Positions 14,630-22,749 of a stretch of DNA of 38,094 nt are shown one piece after another (position 1 is the first letter of the stretch; the number at the start of each line of letters is the position of its first letter). The stretch lies in the NCBI GenBank assembly GCA_047629355.1, contig JBLHWU010000029.1:1-38094 (forward strand), written 5' to 3'. Origin of the DNA: CAYUNA01 sp047629355. Lineage in GTDB: Bacteria; Bacteroidota; Bacteroidia; Chitinophagales; Saprospiraceae. Under the pieces are notes generated by a model. The model saw only the letters and a program-made list of their open reading frames with translations, had not been told where the DNA came from and did no database searches. A program made the position numbers and the translations under genes.

Positions 14630-15628
14630 TTATTTTGTTAAAATCAGATGCGCTAAGTCCGCCAATCTTGCAGAATATCCTGCCTCGTTGTCATACCAAC
14701 TCACGACTTTCAACATTCCATCTTTATAATCAGTCAATAAAGAATCAAAAATGGAAGAGTGTGGATTGCGTACGATGTCCGAAGATACAATCGGATCAGT
14801 GCAATATTCCAACACGCCCTTCATTCGTCCTTCTGCTATTTCTTTGAACTTTGCGTTCACTTCTTCAATGGTCGTTTCCTTTTCTACTTGCACATTCAAT
14901 TCTACCAAAGACCCTGTAATTACAGGAACTCGCAATGCCATTGCAAACAATTTACCTGCAATTGCTGGCACTACTTTCCCTACTGCTGTCGCTGCTCCTG
15001 TCGTTGTAGGCACAATATTGAAAGCTGCTGCACGTGCACGTCGCAAGTCGCTATGTGGTGCATCTTGGATGCATTGGTCGCCTGTATATGCGTGAGTCGT
15101 AGTCATTGAACCAACTTTTACGCCCCAGTTATCTGTGATGACTTTTGACAAAGGTGCCAAACAGTTTGTGGTACAAGATGCATTTGAAAATACATTTTTG
15201 CGCTTATCCAAATCTTGGTCATTTACACCCAAAACGATGGTTTGAACACCGTCGCCTTTCGCTGGCGCAGAAATCAATACATCTTTTGCACCTGCTGTTA
15301 AGTGTTTACCTGCCGCCTCTTTGCTTCGGAAAAATCCTGTGCATTCCAACACCAAATCAATTTCTAACTCTTTCCAAGGCAAGTTTTCCGGATTTCGGTC
15401 ATTATATGCTTTGATTTTCTTTCCATTGACAGTGATGCTGTTGTCGTCAGAAGTGACTGTACCGTCAAATTTTCCCTGAGCGGAATCATATTTAAGTAAG
15501 TGTGCCAACGTCGCATTGTCCGTCAAATCGTTAATTGCAACGACTTCTACATCTTCTTTATTTAATAAATTACGAAAGGTCAAACGACCGATACGTCCAA
15601 ATCCATTGATTGCTATTTTCTTAGCCAT
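14630..15628 (-). CDS. gap: Glyceraldehyde-3-phosphate dehydrogenase, type I
   Basis: This enzyme oxidises glyceraldehyde 3-phosphate to 1,3-bisphosphoglycerate with NAD, feeding pgk. 332 residues. The Rossmann motif is INGFGRIGR (7-15), and AINDL (31-35) with Asp34 indicates NAD preference. The active-site segment is SNASCTTNCLAP with Cys152, and THAYTGDQ holds the catalytic His. The C-terminal SWYDNEAGYSARLADL is the usual end. It has its own strong promoter (15820-15850), a structured leader of about 185 bases and its own terminator. It is intact and typical of a housekeeping copy. Confidence 0.97.
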   Translation of the reverse strand: MAKKIAINGFGRIGRLTFRNLLNKEDVEVVAINDLTDNATLAHLLKYDSAQGKFDGTVTSDDNSITVNGKKIKAYNDRNPENLPWKELEIDLVLECTGFFRSKEAAGKHLTAGAKDVLISAPAKGDGVQTIVLGVNDQDLDKRKNVFSNASCTTNCLAPLSKVITDNWGVKVGSMTTTHAYTGDQCIQDAPHSDLRRARAAAFNIVPTTTGAATAVGKVVPAIAGKLFAMALRVPVITGSLVELNVQVEKETTIEEVNAKFKEIAEGRMKGVLEYCTDPIVSSDIVRNPHSSIFDSLLTDYKDGMLKVVSWYDNEAGYSARLADLAHLILTK

Positions 15629-15659
15629 AAGATATTCTACTTGAAAGGGTTTAACAAAT

Positions 15660-15737
15660 TGTAGCTACAACTTCACTCGCCAAACTGATTTAATAAAAAG
15701 ACCGCTTGGCGACTAAAACTGGCGCTACAGAAAGGTA
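15660..15737 (-). repeat. Palindrome within the gap leader
   Basis: Arms beginning GTAGCTACAACTTCACTCGCC on the left and ending TTGGCGACTAAAACTGGCGC on the right are inverted copies of about 23 bases with roughly six mismatches. It lies within the predicted untranslated leader of gap, so it would fold in the mRNA. Confidence 0.55.
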
Positions 15738-15819
15738 AATTTGCTTTACCGTTATATTTTTAGTGAGTAAAATTTTTAAACTTCATTAAAGTTTAAACAC
15801 ACATTTTACGATTCACCTG

Positions 15820-15850
15820 CAAATGTAAGATAAAAAAGAATAGCTGTCAA
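15820..15850 (-). promoter_or_regulatory. gap promoter
   Basis: On the minus strand, TTG (15848-15850), 20 bases, then TACATTTG (15820-15827): an essentially ideal Bacteroidota primary-sigma promoter. Transcription would start near 15812. A family C element ends 26 bases upstream of the TTG. Confidence 0.72.
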
Positions 15851-15876
15851 GGAAAATTAGTGTCTTTTTTACAATA

Positions 15877-16058
15877 AGTAAAATAATTTAATAAATTGGT
15901 CATAATGCGCAGTATTTTTTTCTGCTAAAGAATTCAAAAAATCGTTACATAAATTTAGGTGACCTTAAATAATCGACATTTTGACAGCCGATATTTTTTG
16001 TGTTTTTTAGCAGAAAAAAAGGACAATTATAATGGACCATTATTAAATAGTTTTTACT
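15877..16058. repeat. Foldback element, family C, copy 2, carrying a family B segment
   Basis: The ends are AGTAAAATAATTTAATAAATT and AAATAGTTTTTACT, with TA before the left end (15875-15876). The stem matches copy 1 with paired changes (CTGCTAAA with TTTAGCAG here, CTTCTAAA with TTTAGAAG in copy 1). The loop differs: it holds GGTGACCTTAAATAATCGAC and what follows up to ATATTTTTTG (about 15951-16000), which is the left end of family B. Confidence 0.75.
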
Positions 16059-16060
16059 AA

Positions 16061-16191
16061 TTCTACATTAGGACTCTTAAATCCAGTGCAAAAATAAAGG
16101 GAGTTTGAGAGGCGAAATCGGGCATAACGCCCAGTTTTGCCCCTCAGACTCCCAATTGATAGAGAATAATACAAGAGTCTTAGAGTAGAAC
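16061..16191. repeat. Large palindrome with an inner GC-rich hairpin
   Basis: Outer arms 16061-16079 (TTCTACATTAGGACTCTTA) and 16173-16191 are inverted copies. An inner stem pairs GGGAGTTTGAGAGGC with GCCCCTCAGACTCCC (about 16099-16155). The inner stem resembles the GAGGG hairpin of family E. It directly follows the family C element, making one continuous block of repeats from 15877 to 16191. Confidence 0.65.
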
Positions 16192-16241
16192 TAAGGAACT
16201 GAAACTAATAAACTAGGATTCTTGACAGGATATTTATACAT

Positions 16242-16279
16242 AAAAAGCGGCATCCAACTCTCGCCGAATGCCGCTTTTT
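16242..16279 (-). terminator. Terminator of the Asp-box T9SS gene
   Basis: AAAAAGCGGCAT and ATGCCGCTTTTT pair around a 14-base loop. On the minus strand it lies about 55 bases beyond the stop at 16334. It is symmetrical enough to work in both directions. Confidence 0.82.
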
Positions 16280-16333
16280 CTTAGCTAAAACCTCCGTACG
16301 CCATGCGCCGTCAGCCGTATGCCGTTATTAGAT

Positions 16334-18253
16334 TTACTCTACAATCAATTTTTGTACAGCCAATCGGTCATTTGCTCGGAAAGTTACCAAGTAAACACCG
16401 TTTGCCAAGCCACCCAAGTTAACTTCTGTAGAGAAGATACCTTTAGAGTGGTTGCCATTTTCGATTACTTTGATAGTTTGACCCATCATGTTTGCAACGG
16501 TCATGGTTACTTTTGAATCTTCAGGCAATTCATAAGAAACACGTACTGCATCCGTAGCTGGATTTGGTGCCAATTCGAAGCTGAAAGCATTTGCATTTAC
16601 TACTTCAGTGCTTGTACCAATAATACCTACTTCTTCTACATCTATTGCAACGTAGCTGATAAAGTTAGTACCCGTTGGGTCTTCATCACCACGAATAGCC
16701 AAACCTGGCTCAAAATCTTGTTGGTAAATCAAGTGAATCAAGTTGTCACCAATGTTCCGTGCTACAGAAGGAAAAACTGCTGTAATTGCTGGAAAAAGGT
16801 CTGGCTCCAAAACGATGTCTTCACGAATTACATCCACTGGCGTATCCAACCAAGTCTCTCCATTATCAGTTGACGCTGACAATAAGATGTGACGGTTATT
16901 TTGAGCATTTGGATTTGCATTTTCGTTAACAAAGTTCTCTGTTACAGAAGAATATGCAATCACCAAGTTGTTGTTATTATCTACACCTGCAGAGATAAAA
17001 GAAGTTATAGATGTAAAATATGCTGCAACATTATCCGCGCTCACAAGGTCATAAGTACCATTGCCATCTGCATCCAAAACACTTGCAACGATTCGTGTAG
17101 AATCTTCGCCGTGCAATTCATTCCAGTAACGAACACCAAACCAAGCTGGGAAGAAAGTTGTATTTCCATCTGCTAAGTCAATATCTTGAACGTACATTTC
17201 ACCGTAAAAAACGTGTGCCATACCCGTTTGGTCAATAATAACGTCACCTGTTCCATCAGAAGTTTGGATAGCCGTACCGTTTGGTCCGTCCGCCGTTTCT
17301 TGAGGATTTAATAGCAAAGTATCATAACCTGTATCTGCCACATAGTTGTCAAAAGGAAAGTCATGGATAACTGTTGAAGTCCAAGTAGAACCATTGTCTT
17401 CAGATTTAGCAACCATCACATCACCAAAACCAGAGAACAATGCAATCGCTACATTCTCACCATCTGCATCAATCGCATAGCTGTCCGCGTCCATGCTGCT
17501 GAATTTTGAATTGTCCAAACCAGGAATAATAACATCTACCATATCCCAAGTCGCGCCACCATCCAAAGAACGGTGGTACAATAAGTGACCATCTACACCT
17601 TCGTACAAAGCACCGTCGTTAGCTACTGGTGTTGTGATTGCCATTGCGTGAATGGTATTCCCATCGTCACCAGCTGCGACAGAACGTGGCCATAAGCTAC
17701 CTACTGCTGCTGGTACATTCGAAGGAATTGTAGATTCTACCCAAGTTCCACTTTCATTTCGGTTAACCACCAAAGAAGCATCACTTGCGTGTGCAATCAC
17801 TACTTGGCTACCGTCTGCAATCATAGAGATTGATGGCCAGCCTGTACGTACTGTTTCGATACGAGCAGTTGGGTCTTCGCCCCAAGAATTCCCATCAAAA
17901 AAGTTGTATCCAGCACCACGGTCAGAGTAACCGTCGCCTTCGCTGTTACCTCGTGTCCAAACTGCTGCCAATTCGTTATTGTCTGCATTACGAACCAATC
18001 GATTCTGTACCGCACCATTGGTTTGCAAATCATAAATTGTTGTCCCAATCAAAGCCTCTTGTTCTGTTCGGTCAGAAACCAAAGCATTATTCGCCGCTGG
18101 TACGTTTGGACGAACAAGGTCTTCAAAACCGGTCATCTTCACCTGATTCATCGGTACAGACACTTTAGAAATGTCAGTTGTTGCTGGACTTTGAGCCATC
18201 AATGCCACACTACATAGTAGTAAGAAAAATGTGGAAAGTAAAACTTTACGCAT
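16334..18253 (-). CDS. Secreted T9SS protein with Asp-box (BNR/sialidase-type) repeats
   Basis: 639 residues. A signal peptide (MRKVLLSTFFLLLCSVALMA) is followed by a large beta-propeller-like region with three Asp-box motifs: SLDGGATW (229-236), SEDNGSTW (284-291) and STDNGETW (461-468). The C-terminal T9SS sorting domain spans about 559-639 (FELAPNPATDAV to NGVYLVTFRANDRLAVQKLIVE). Such propellers occur in sialidases and in adhesins. I do not see a sialidase FRIP motif or arginine triad, so enzymatic activity is uncertain. It should cross the outer membrane through the T9SS and be anchored or released. This is the only intact T9SS cargo gene in the window, and it is transcribed alone. Confidence 0.85.
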   Translation of the reverse strand: MRKVLLSTFFLLLCSVALMAQSPATTDISKVSVPMNQVKMTGFEDLVRPNVPAANNALVSDRTEQEALIGTTIYDLQTNGAVQNRLVRNADNNELAAVWTRGNSEGDGYSDRGAGYNFFDGNSWGEDPTARIETVRTGWPSISMIADGSQVVIAHASDASLVVNRNESGTWVESTIPSNVPAAVGSLWPRSVAAGDDGNTIHAMAITTPVANDGALYEGVDGHLLYHRSLDGGATWDMVDVIIPGLDNSKFSSMDADSYAIDADGENVAIALFSGFGDVMVAKSEDNGSTWTSTVIHDFPFDNYVADTGYDTLLLNPQETADGPNGTAIQTSDGTGDVIIDQTGMAHVFYGEMYVQDIDLADGNTTFFPAWFGVRYWNELHGEDSTRIVASVLDADGNGTYDLVSADNVAAYFTSITSFISAGVDNNNNLVIAYSSVTENFVNENANPNAQNNRHILLSASTDNGETWLDTPVDVIREDIVLEPDLFPAITAVFPSVARNIGDNLIHLIYQQDFEPGLAIRGDEDPTGTNFISYVAIDVEEVGIIGTSTEVVNANAFSFELAPNPATDAVRVSYELPEDSKVTMTVANMMGQTIKVIENGNHSKGIFSTEVNLGGLANGVYLVTFRANDRLAVQKLIVE

Positions 18254-18610
18254 AGTTGATAAATTATTTAGAATATTGACAATGAATATCTTTTAGCAAG
18301 TCAGATTTCTTTGAAAGCACTTTTTGAAGGTATTTTCTACTGGAAAATGTTTTTTTCAAATTAAAACCATTGTCAAATTCTTGATTAGAAAATTGTACGC
18401 TAAAAAAACGTTTCTCCTTTTGGCAAGTTTAATAAATCACCAAAAAACGCCATTTTTTCATAAGGTTCGTAAAAATAGGAAATGTGTTTGGATAAAAAAA
18501 TTAATTCTATTTCTCAAAGTAACATATTAACATTTTTTCACACAAAATGTATTGTACACAACAAAACTAACGGGTTGCGAGGTGCGAGATATAGGCTGCG
18601 AGGTGCGTAG
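18254..18610. other. AT-rich upstream region of the Asp-box gene
   Basis: No gene, strong palindrome or clear TAnnTTTG promoter is visible. From about 18570 the text becomes a degenerate repeat of GTTGCGAGGTGCG and AGGCTGCGAGGTGCG, and similar GGTTGCGGGT text recurs at 8592 and 18685. Confidence 0.5.
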
Positions 18611-18650
18611 AAAAAAGGGCAACAGGTCTTTCAACTTGCTACCCTTTCAG
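18611..18650 (-). terminator. Terminator-like hairpin downstream of the four-helix-bundle remnant
   Basis: On the minus strand, GAAAGGGTAGCAAGT and ACCTGTTGCCCTTTTTTC form a wobble-containing stem with a T-tract. It lies about 130 bases past the remnant's stop. Confidence 0.45.
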
Positions 18651-18781
18651 TATTTAATGGTCTAAGTATTGTTTCTTTAGGCGTTACGGGTTGTGGGTTG
18701 TGGCTTGCCCGTTGCGGATTAAGTTAGTCAGTTTTTGTTGACGTATTCGATAAACTTATTCATTTTCCCACCAAGGACATC

Positions 18782-19080
18782 CTATTCTTTCATCAATTGA
18801 ATTGCTTCTGTTGCCAAATCTTGATACAACAGGCTAATTTTCTTTAAATGATTAATCGTTTCCTCATTACTGGAATGAAAATAAATCAAAAATTTCACGA
18901 AGTCCTTCTTATATCTTTTTCGACCATAGCCTTCCACAATATTAAAATTCACAACATCCATAGACCGTCCCCTAATTCATACATTTCATATTTAGGCATC
19001 TTAAAGGTGAAGTGATGCGTCCGTATAAACAGGTCAAGAGAAAAACTGTAAACCTCCAATTCTTTGTAAGTTTTAGCCAT
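18782..19080 (-). pseudogene. Four-helix-bundle protein (23S rRNA intervening-sequence type), frameshifted
   Basis: From the ATG at 19080 the minus strand reads MAKTYKELEVYSFSLDLFIR and continues to KMPKYEMYELGD, the usual start of the small four-helix-bundle family found in 23S rRNA intervening sequences and as free-standing genes. It then shifts frame. In the next frame the family's second half follows (VNFNIVEGYGRKRYKKDFVK and later FLIYFHSSNEETINHL, QDLATEAIQLMKE) to a TAG at 18782-18784. A few bases around the expected RRSSKS segment appear deleted (about 18956-18970). Intact members have about 110-120 residues. The lesion leaves a 43-residue N-terminal product. Confidence 0.7.
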
Positions 19081-19141
19081 AGTTTAAATCTTTTTTAGTC
19101 AAAAAAATACCAAACTAAACCCAAACCCCCAACTCGCACCC

Positions 19142-19999
19142 CTAATTGTTTTCAATAATAAACGTCAACTTCCCACACTGCTGCTTCGGCGCACTATAAT
19201 CTCGTTCAAATTTGTACAACTTAGTTGCCTCCAAGGTCTTCCGAATGTTATCCGTATCGCGAATTGTCGAAGCTTCTTTGTCATATTTTACATAAACGAC
19301 TCGACCTTCATTGTTGATACACAAGTTGATGGCAATTCTACCATTCTTTTTCACAATTTTCTTAATGTCTGGGCGGTGCGTCACTTTTCGATTAAAAATC
19401 GCGGTACCTTTAAAATCATCGCCGTCTTTACCGGCACCTGATTTCCCTTCGCCTTTATCCTTGCCCGCGTCGCCCTTACCTTTACCATCTTTGGCAGAAG
19501 TTCCAGCAGATTCGTTTTCACTTTTCGTAGCTGCGTCAGTCGTTTCTTCCTCATCAGCAGTTTCTTCTACTTCCTCCACTGGTTCTGGTGCAGGACTTGG
19601 TTTAGGGGTCGGTTTTTCCACCTTCGATGGCTTCGGACTCGTCTTGATTGGTGGTGTTTTTGTACTTTTTGAAGTCACCACGGGCTTGCGCTTTTTCACC
19701 ACAGGCTTCGGTTCCATCGTCGGCTTTTTCTTCGGCTCTACTTTTTTCACTTTCTTCTCCGTCTTCTTTTTCGCCTCCGTTTTCTTCTTTGCACCTGCTT
19801 TATCATCCGCTTTTTTAGAAGAAGAGTCAAATTGTGCAAATTGAATTTCTATCACATTCTCGTATTTTGGTTCTTTCACTTCTTGCGTTAAAAATGGCAA
19901 CAAGCAAAAAAGAATCAAGGCTGCGTGAAAGAAAAAAGCAATTAACATACCTCGTTTACGATTCTTTTTTTCTTTCTCAGATTGAAAATCATTTCTCAT
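19142..19999 (-). CDS. TonB-like energy transducer protein
   Basis: 285 residues from the ATG at 19999 (MRNDFQSEKEKKNRKRG). The frame is open to 20200, but that extension translates the end of a family A element and is not protein. Layout: a basic cytoplasmic N-terminus, one membrane helix about 19-38 (MLIAFFFHAALILFCLLPFL), a long Lys/Pro/Glu-rich periplasmic linker (about 60-180) typical of TonB, and a C-terminal domain of about 90 residues (ATIRDTDNIRKTLEATKLYKF within it) resembling a TonB C-terminal fold. TonB proteins carry proton-motive force to outer-membrane receptors. No exbB or exbD lies nearby, so partners would be encoded elsewhere. The domain match is moderate; a Gly/Lys-rich spacer precedes it. 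Confidence 0.75.
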   Translation of the reverse strand: MRNDFQSEKEKKNRKRGMLIAFFFHAALILFCLLPFLTQEVKEPKYENVIEIQFAQFDSSSKKADDKAGAKKKTEAKKKTEKKVKKVEPKKKPTMEPKPVVKKRKPVVTSKSTKTPPIKTSPKPSKVEKPTPKPSPAPEPVEEVEETADEEETTDAATKSENESAGTSAKDGKGKGDAGKDKGEGKSGAGKDGDDFKGTAIFNRKVTHRPDIKKIVKKNGRIAINLCINNEGRVVYVKYDKEASTIRDTDNIRKTLEATKLYKFERDYSAPKQQCGKLTFIIENN

Positions 20000-20127
20000 G
20001 GTGAAGCTATTTAGTGAATTAGTAATATTAGTTAATGCTCTATTGGTCGGAGTAAATATTGAAGATGAAGGATAAACGAAAGAACTTTTCGATTTCGTAT
20101 ATTCAAAAATTACGTCCCACACTAATA

Positions 20128-20450
20128 GTAACGGTAAAAAAATAACTCCGCCATCTATCAAGTATTTTTTTCCTTTATTTTCCACTTTTGAAACAGTCAT
20201 TAAGTAACACGTAGTAATTAATCGGTAAAATTTTTAGACAAGATTTTTTCGATAGTTTTTCTTTAAAAATTCTTGAATAGCCAGTGTTATTGAAGAAATT
20301 TTTAAGGGAAAAATAACGGAAAAAGATGTTTATAAAATTACCTGATTAATTACTACGCGTTACTTATGTAGAGATAACTCCTATTTCAAAAGTAAAAACT
20401 AAAACCAAAATAAATGTTGCTAGATGTCGGACTTATTCTTTCACCGTTAC
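20128..20450. repeat. Foldback element, family A, copy 3 (interrupted by a family D element)
   Basis: The ends GTAACGGTAAAAAAATAAC and TTTCACCGTTAC are flanked by TA (20126-20127 and 20451-20452). The inner arms CCATCTATCAA and TTGCTAGATG pair. A 162-bp family D element has split it at CATTA / TATGTAG; without it this copy aligns with copies 1 and 2. The interior is shortened near the right end (after AAAAGTAAA) relative to the others. Confidence 0.78.
20203..20364. repeat. Foldback element, family D, nested in family A
   Basis: The ends are AGTAACACGTAGTAATTAATC and the inverse GATTAATTACTACGCGTTACT, directly flanked by TA at 20201-20202 and 20365-20366. Removing the element and one TA restores CATTATGTAGAG, exactly the text of the other family A copies. 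It is 162 bp, with no coding capacity; the two halves pair partly (GATTTTTTCGATAG, AAAATTCTTGAATAG around the centre). Confidence 0.82.
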
Positions 20451-20640
20451 TAAGAAGAGTATTTTAGCACACGGATTCTTGTTAAAAAACCATTAAACAA
20501 TGTGAAGTAAAGCTTAAACGATAGGTTGTTTTTTTAAATTTTTAAAAGAATTGTTAAAATACAAAGGTGGTGTGTGGGATAATGGTTCGGTTAGCAGTTA
20601 TTTTTGAATGAATATTTATTTTAAATATAAATTTAGAAAT

Positions 20641-20727
20641 CAGACCGCTGCGCAGTCAGAAAAAAGCAGTCAGAGGTCTCGTGCTTTTCTAACCTCTGAC
20701 CATAAAATGGTCTGACTTCTGGCTTCT
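20641..20727. repeat. Palindromic repeat, family F, copy 1
   Basis: The right arm ATAAAATGGTCTGACTTCT is shared with the copies at 22669 and 33721. Inner GTCAGAGGT and ACCTCTGAC pair, and outer CAGACC and GGTCTG pair. It lies one base past the stop of the epimerase gene and could act as a 3' stability or termination element. Confidence 0.65.
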
Positions 20728-20728
20728 C

Positions 20729-21721
20729 TTAAAGCCATTTATTTTCTTTATACCAATTTAATGTTTCCTCTAATCCCTTTTCCAAATTATACTTTGCTTT
20801 GAAATTAAAATCTTGCTCAATACCAGATGCATCTACCCGCCAATTTTTACTCTGCAATTCCGCTACTTTTTCTAAATTAAATGTCGGCATATTTCCAATC
20901 AACTTCCCGCCGCCTTCCGCCAAGAACGCAATGACGCGCACCAATCCCGTCGGTACATTAATAGTCAAGGTCTTTCTATTTAAAAATTGCTTGGCATATT
21001 TTCCCAAATCCTGCGCAGGGTGCATATCTCCATCTGCAATAAAATACGCTTTTTGCTGAAAATCGGACAAAGTCGCATCCAACATCACTCGAACCAAATC
21101 CTTGACATATATAAAGGTGAGTTGCTGTTTATCAAATCCAATATACGTCTCCAATCGCCGATTGACAATTTGAAAAAACGAATAGATATCTGTCTCGCGC
21201 GGCCCATATACTGCCGTCGGGCGCATAATTAACCAAGGCAAATCATCCTGTTTTTTCAAAAACTGTTCTGCTTTCAACTTGCTTTCTCCATACGCCGTTA
21301 TCGGTTTCGGTATATCGGTTTCTTTGACAAAATCATTCAAATCCTCATTCGATGCTGGTCCATATGCCGCCAAACTACTGGTATAAGTGAATTTTTTCAA
21401 CTCCAAATCGGCTTGCTCAATTGCTTGGACAAAGTTCTTGGTATACTCACAATTCACCCGAAAATAATCTTCTCGCTTCGGTGCGCCCACGATGCCCGCA
21501 TTGTGAATGATGTAATCAAACTGCTGCGCTTTCATCCGCTGCGCCATGCCTTCAATATCTGTAAAGTTGACCTCAAAAAAATGGATTCGGTCGTCTTGTA
21601 AATATTTTCGACTACTGGTTTTGCGGACGCCTGCGTGGACTTCTAAGCCGCGCTCTAAGGCTTCTGCCACGAGAAAACTACCGACGAATCCGCTTGCTCC
21701 GGTGATTAGGATTTTTTTCAT
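20729..21721 (-). CDS. NAD-dependent epimerase/dehydratase (extended SDR)
   Basis: 330 residues of the extended short-chain dehydrogenase family. The NAD-binding motif is GASGFVGSF (8-16), FEVNFTD marks the second nucleotide contact, and IIHNAGIVG (71-79), the catalytic Ser115/Ser116 of TYTSSLAAYG and Tyr144-xxx-Lys148 (YGESK) follow. The PTAVYGPRETD segment binds the sugar or other substrate. The substrate cannot be told from sequence; relatives act on nucleotide sugars, dihydroflavonol-like or sterol-like substrates. There is no polysaccharide cluster nearby. The family F hairpin abuts its 3' end. Confidence 0.88.
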   Translation of the reverse strand: MKKILITGASGFVGSFLVAEALERGLEVHAGVRKTSSRKYLQDDRIHFFEVNFTDIEGMAQRMKAQQFDYIIHNAGIVGAPKREDYFRVNCEYTKNFVQAIEQADLELKKFTYTSSLAAYGPASNEDLNDFVKETDIPKPITAYGESKLKAEQFLKKQDDLPWLIMRPTAVYGPRETDIYSFFQIVNRRLETYIGFDKQQLTFIYVKDLVRVMLDATLSDFQQKAYFIADGDMHPAQDLGKYAKQFLNRKTLTINVPTGLVRVIAFLAEGGGKLIGNMPTFNLEKVAELQSKNWRVDASGIEQDFNFKAKYNLEKGLEETLNWYKENKWL

Positions 21722-21936
21722 GAGTGATTTTTTTATCAGAAGCCTGCTGCCTTAGTTGTATTTTGTTTACTTCCTTTTTCTTTTCAATGTCCTCTTATTA
21801 AATAGTTGAATTTTTATCTAAAACCCCATTTGGGAAACACATCCTTTCTAATAAGAAATACCTAAAGTCAGTTTTCATCATAGCCATTAATGGATTATTA
21901 TTTTCCGCAAGATATTAGTAAAATAAATCTAAATAC

Positions 21937-22104
21937 TTAGTGAATTCCGTCTCTAATCTTATATTTATCTGAAATAAATTCAAAGCCTCCTTTCATAAAT
22001 AAACGTTCACATAAGTCTTCATTTCCATGCTCCCTCGCTAAAATCATTAATTCATTGTATGTTGCTAATTTAAAGAATTTTTCCGCTGCTTTTAATGGTT
22101 TCAT
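21937..22104 (-). CDS. Small 55-residue hypothetical protein
   Basis: The ATG at 22104 opens a clean reading frame to a TAA at 21937-21939. The product begins MKPLKAAEKFFKLATYNELM and ends GGFEFISDKYKIRDGIH, with a predicted helical first half and a short beta segment. Codon use is like that of the neighbours, and A-rich text precedes the start. It lies between two minus-strand genes (YkgJ-type upstream, epimerase downstream). I know no family for it. Confidence 0.5.
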   Translation of the reverse strand: MKPLKAAEKFFKLATYNELMILAREHGNEDLCERLFMKGGFEFISDKYKIRDGIH

Positions 22105-22166
22105 TTTCAATTAACTTTTAATGTAAAATGAAATAGATGTTTTAAAATAAATAGAAAATTCACAGC

Positions 22167-22655
22167 TTAGGGAATCCTTTGATTCATCCGCTCCAAAATA
22201 TGAAACACTCCCGGACAATACTGCGCATTCACCGCATGCAAATCCAAATTACTCGCAAACTGAAAATCATCCGTATGCGGATATTGCCGACACGCACGCG
22301 GGCGATGTTCATAAATAGTGCAATAATTATTGTCCAATAAAAATGGGCAAGGCGTCGTATTCATCACGCGGTCACCATCTTCATCTTGCAGCAAGTATTG
22401 TTCTTCAAATTCACTTACTTTCAGCCCCAAGAGCTTCGCAATCCGAGCAGAATCCGTCTTGTTCACAATTGGCGGAATACTCGTACAGCAATTCGCACAA
22501 TCCAGACAATCAATCTTTGCGAAGACTTCTTCATGCATTTTTGTGCCAAATTCATTCAATCGCTTACCCTTGTGCTGTCGCAGTCGCTGCACCAGTTTTT
22601 TGTGCGGCTTTTTCTGCTGTTGTCGGCGATTTTTCCAGTCTTGGATGAGTGTCAT
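22167..22655 (-). CDS. YkgJ-family cysteine cluster protein
   Basis: 162 residues with the family's cysteine pattern: CLDCANCC (Cys50, 53, 56, 57), CPF (Cys103), YCTIYEHRPRACRQYP (Cys112, Cys122) and Cys147. Such proteins are thought to hold a zinc or iron-sulfur centre; the biochemical role is not established. The basic N-terminus (KNRRQQQKKPHKK) suggests nucleic-acid or membrane-surface contact. It has no signal peptide and is cytosolic. A family F hairpin begins 14 bases upstream of the start codon, so the ribosome-binding region lies beside a stable stem. Confidence 0.87.
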   Translation of the reverse strand: MTLIQDWKNRRQQQKKPHKKLVQRLRQHKGKRLNEFGTKMHEEVFAKIDCLDCANCCTSIPPIVNKTDSARIAKLLGLKVSEFEEQYLLQDEDGDRVMNTTPCPFLLDNNYCTIYEHRPRACRQYPHTDDFQFASNLDLHAVNAQYCPGVFHILERMNQRIP

Positions 22656-22668
22656 GAGCCTTTTTTTT

Positions 22669-22734
22669 AGAGGTCAGAAGTCAGACAAATCCCTTCACTT
22701 TCTGTCTTCTGACAATAAAACGGTCTAACTTCTC
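22669..22734. repeat. Palindromic repeat, family F, copy 2
   Basis: AGAGGTCAGAAGTCAGAC at the left pairs with GTCTAACTTCTCT at the right; inner TCAGAC-type and TCTGTCTTCTGAC text gives a second pairing. It sits directly upstream of the YkgJ gene's start codon (22655). Confidence 0.65.
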
Positions 22735-22749
22735 TATATTATTCAATTA

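Noticed and set aside
12921..15628. gap and pgk as one operon
   Set aside because: A strong terminator at 14584-14620, two palindromes and a separate candidate pgk promoter lie between them.
19311..19844. 177-codon plus-strand frame opposite the TonB-like gene
   Set aside because: It is the antisense shadow of the Lys/Pro-rich linker (rich in Phe, Ser, Val) and has no independent coding signal.
20000..20200. N-terminal extension of the TonB-like protein (67 extra residues)
   Set aside because: The extension translates the end of a family A foldback element and AT-rich spacer; the protein's basic start and membrane helix begin at Met 19999.
21722..21936. A 29-codon frame on the minus strand (from an ATG near 21890)
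   Set aside because: It is too short, has no ribosome-binding or promoter context and shows no recognisable family.
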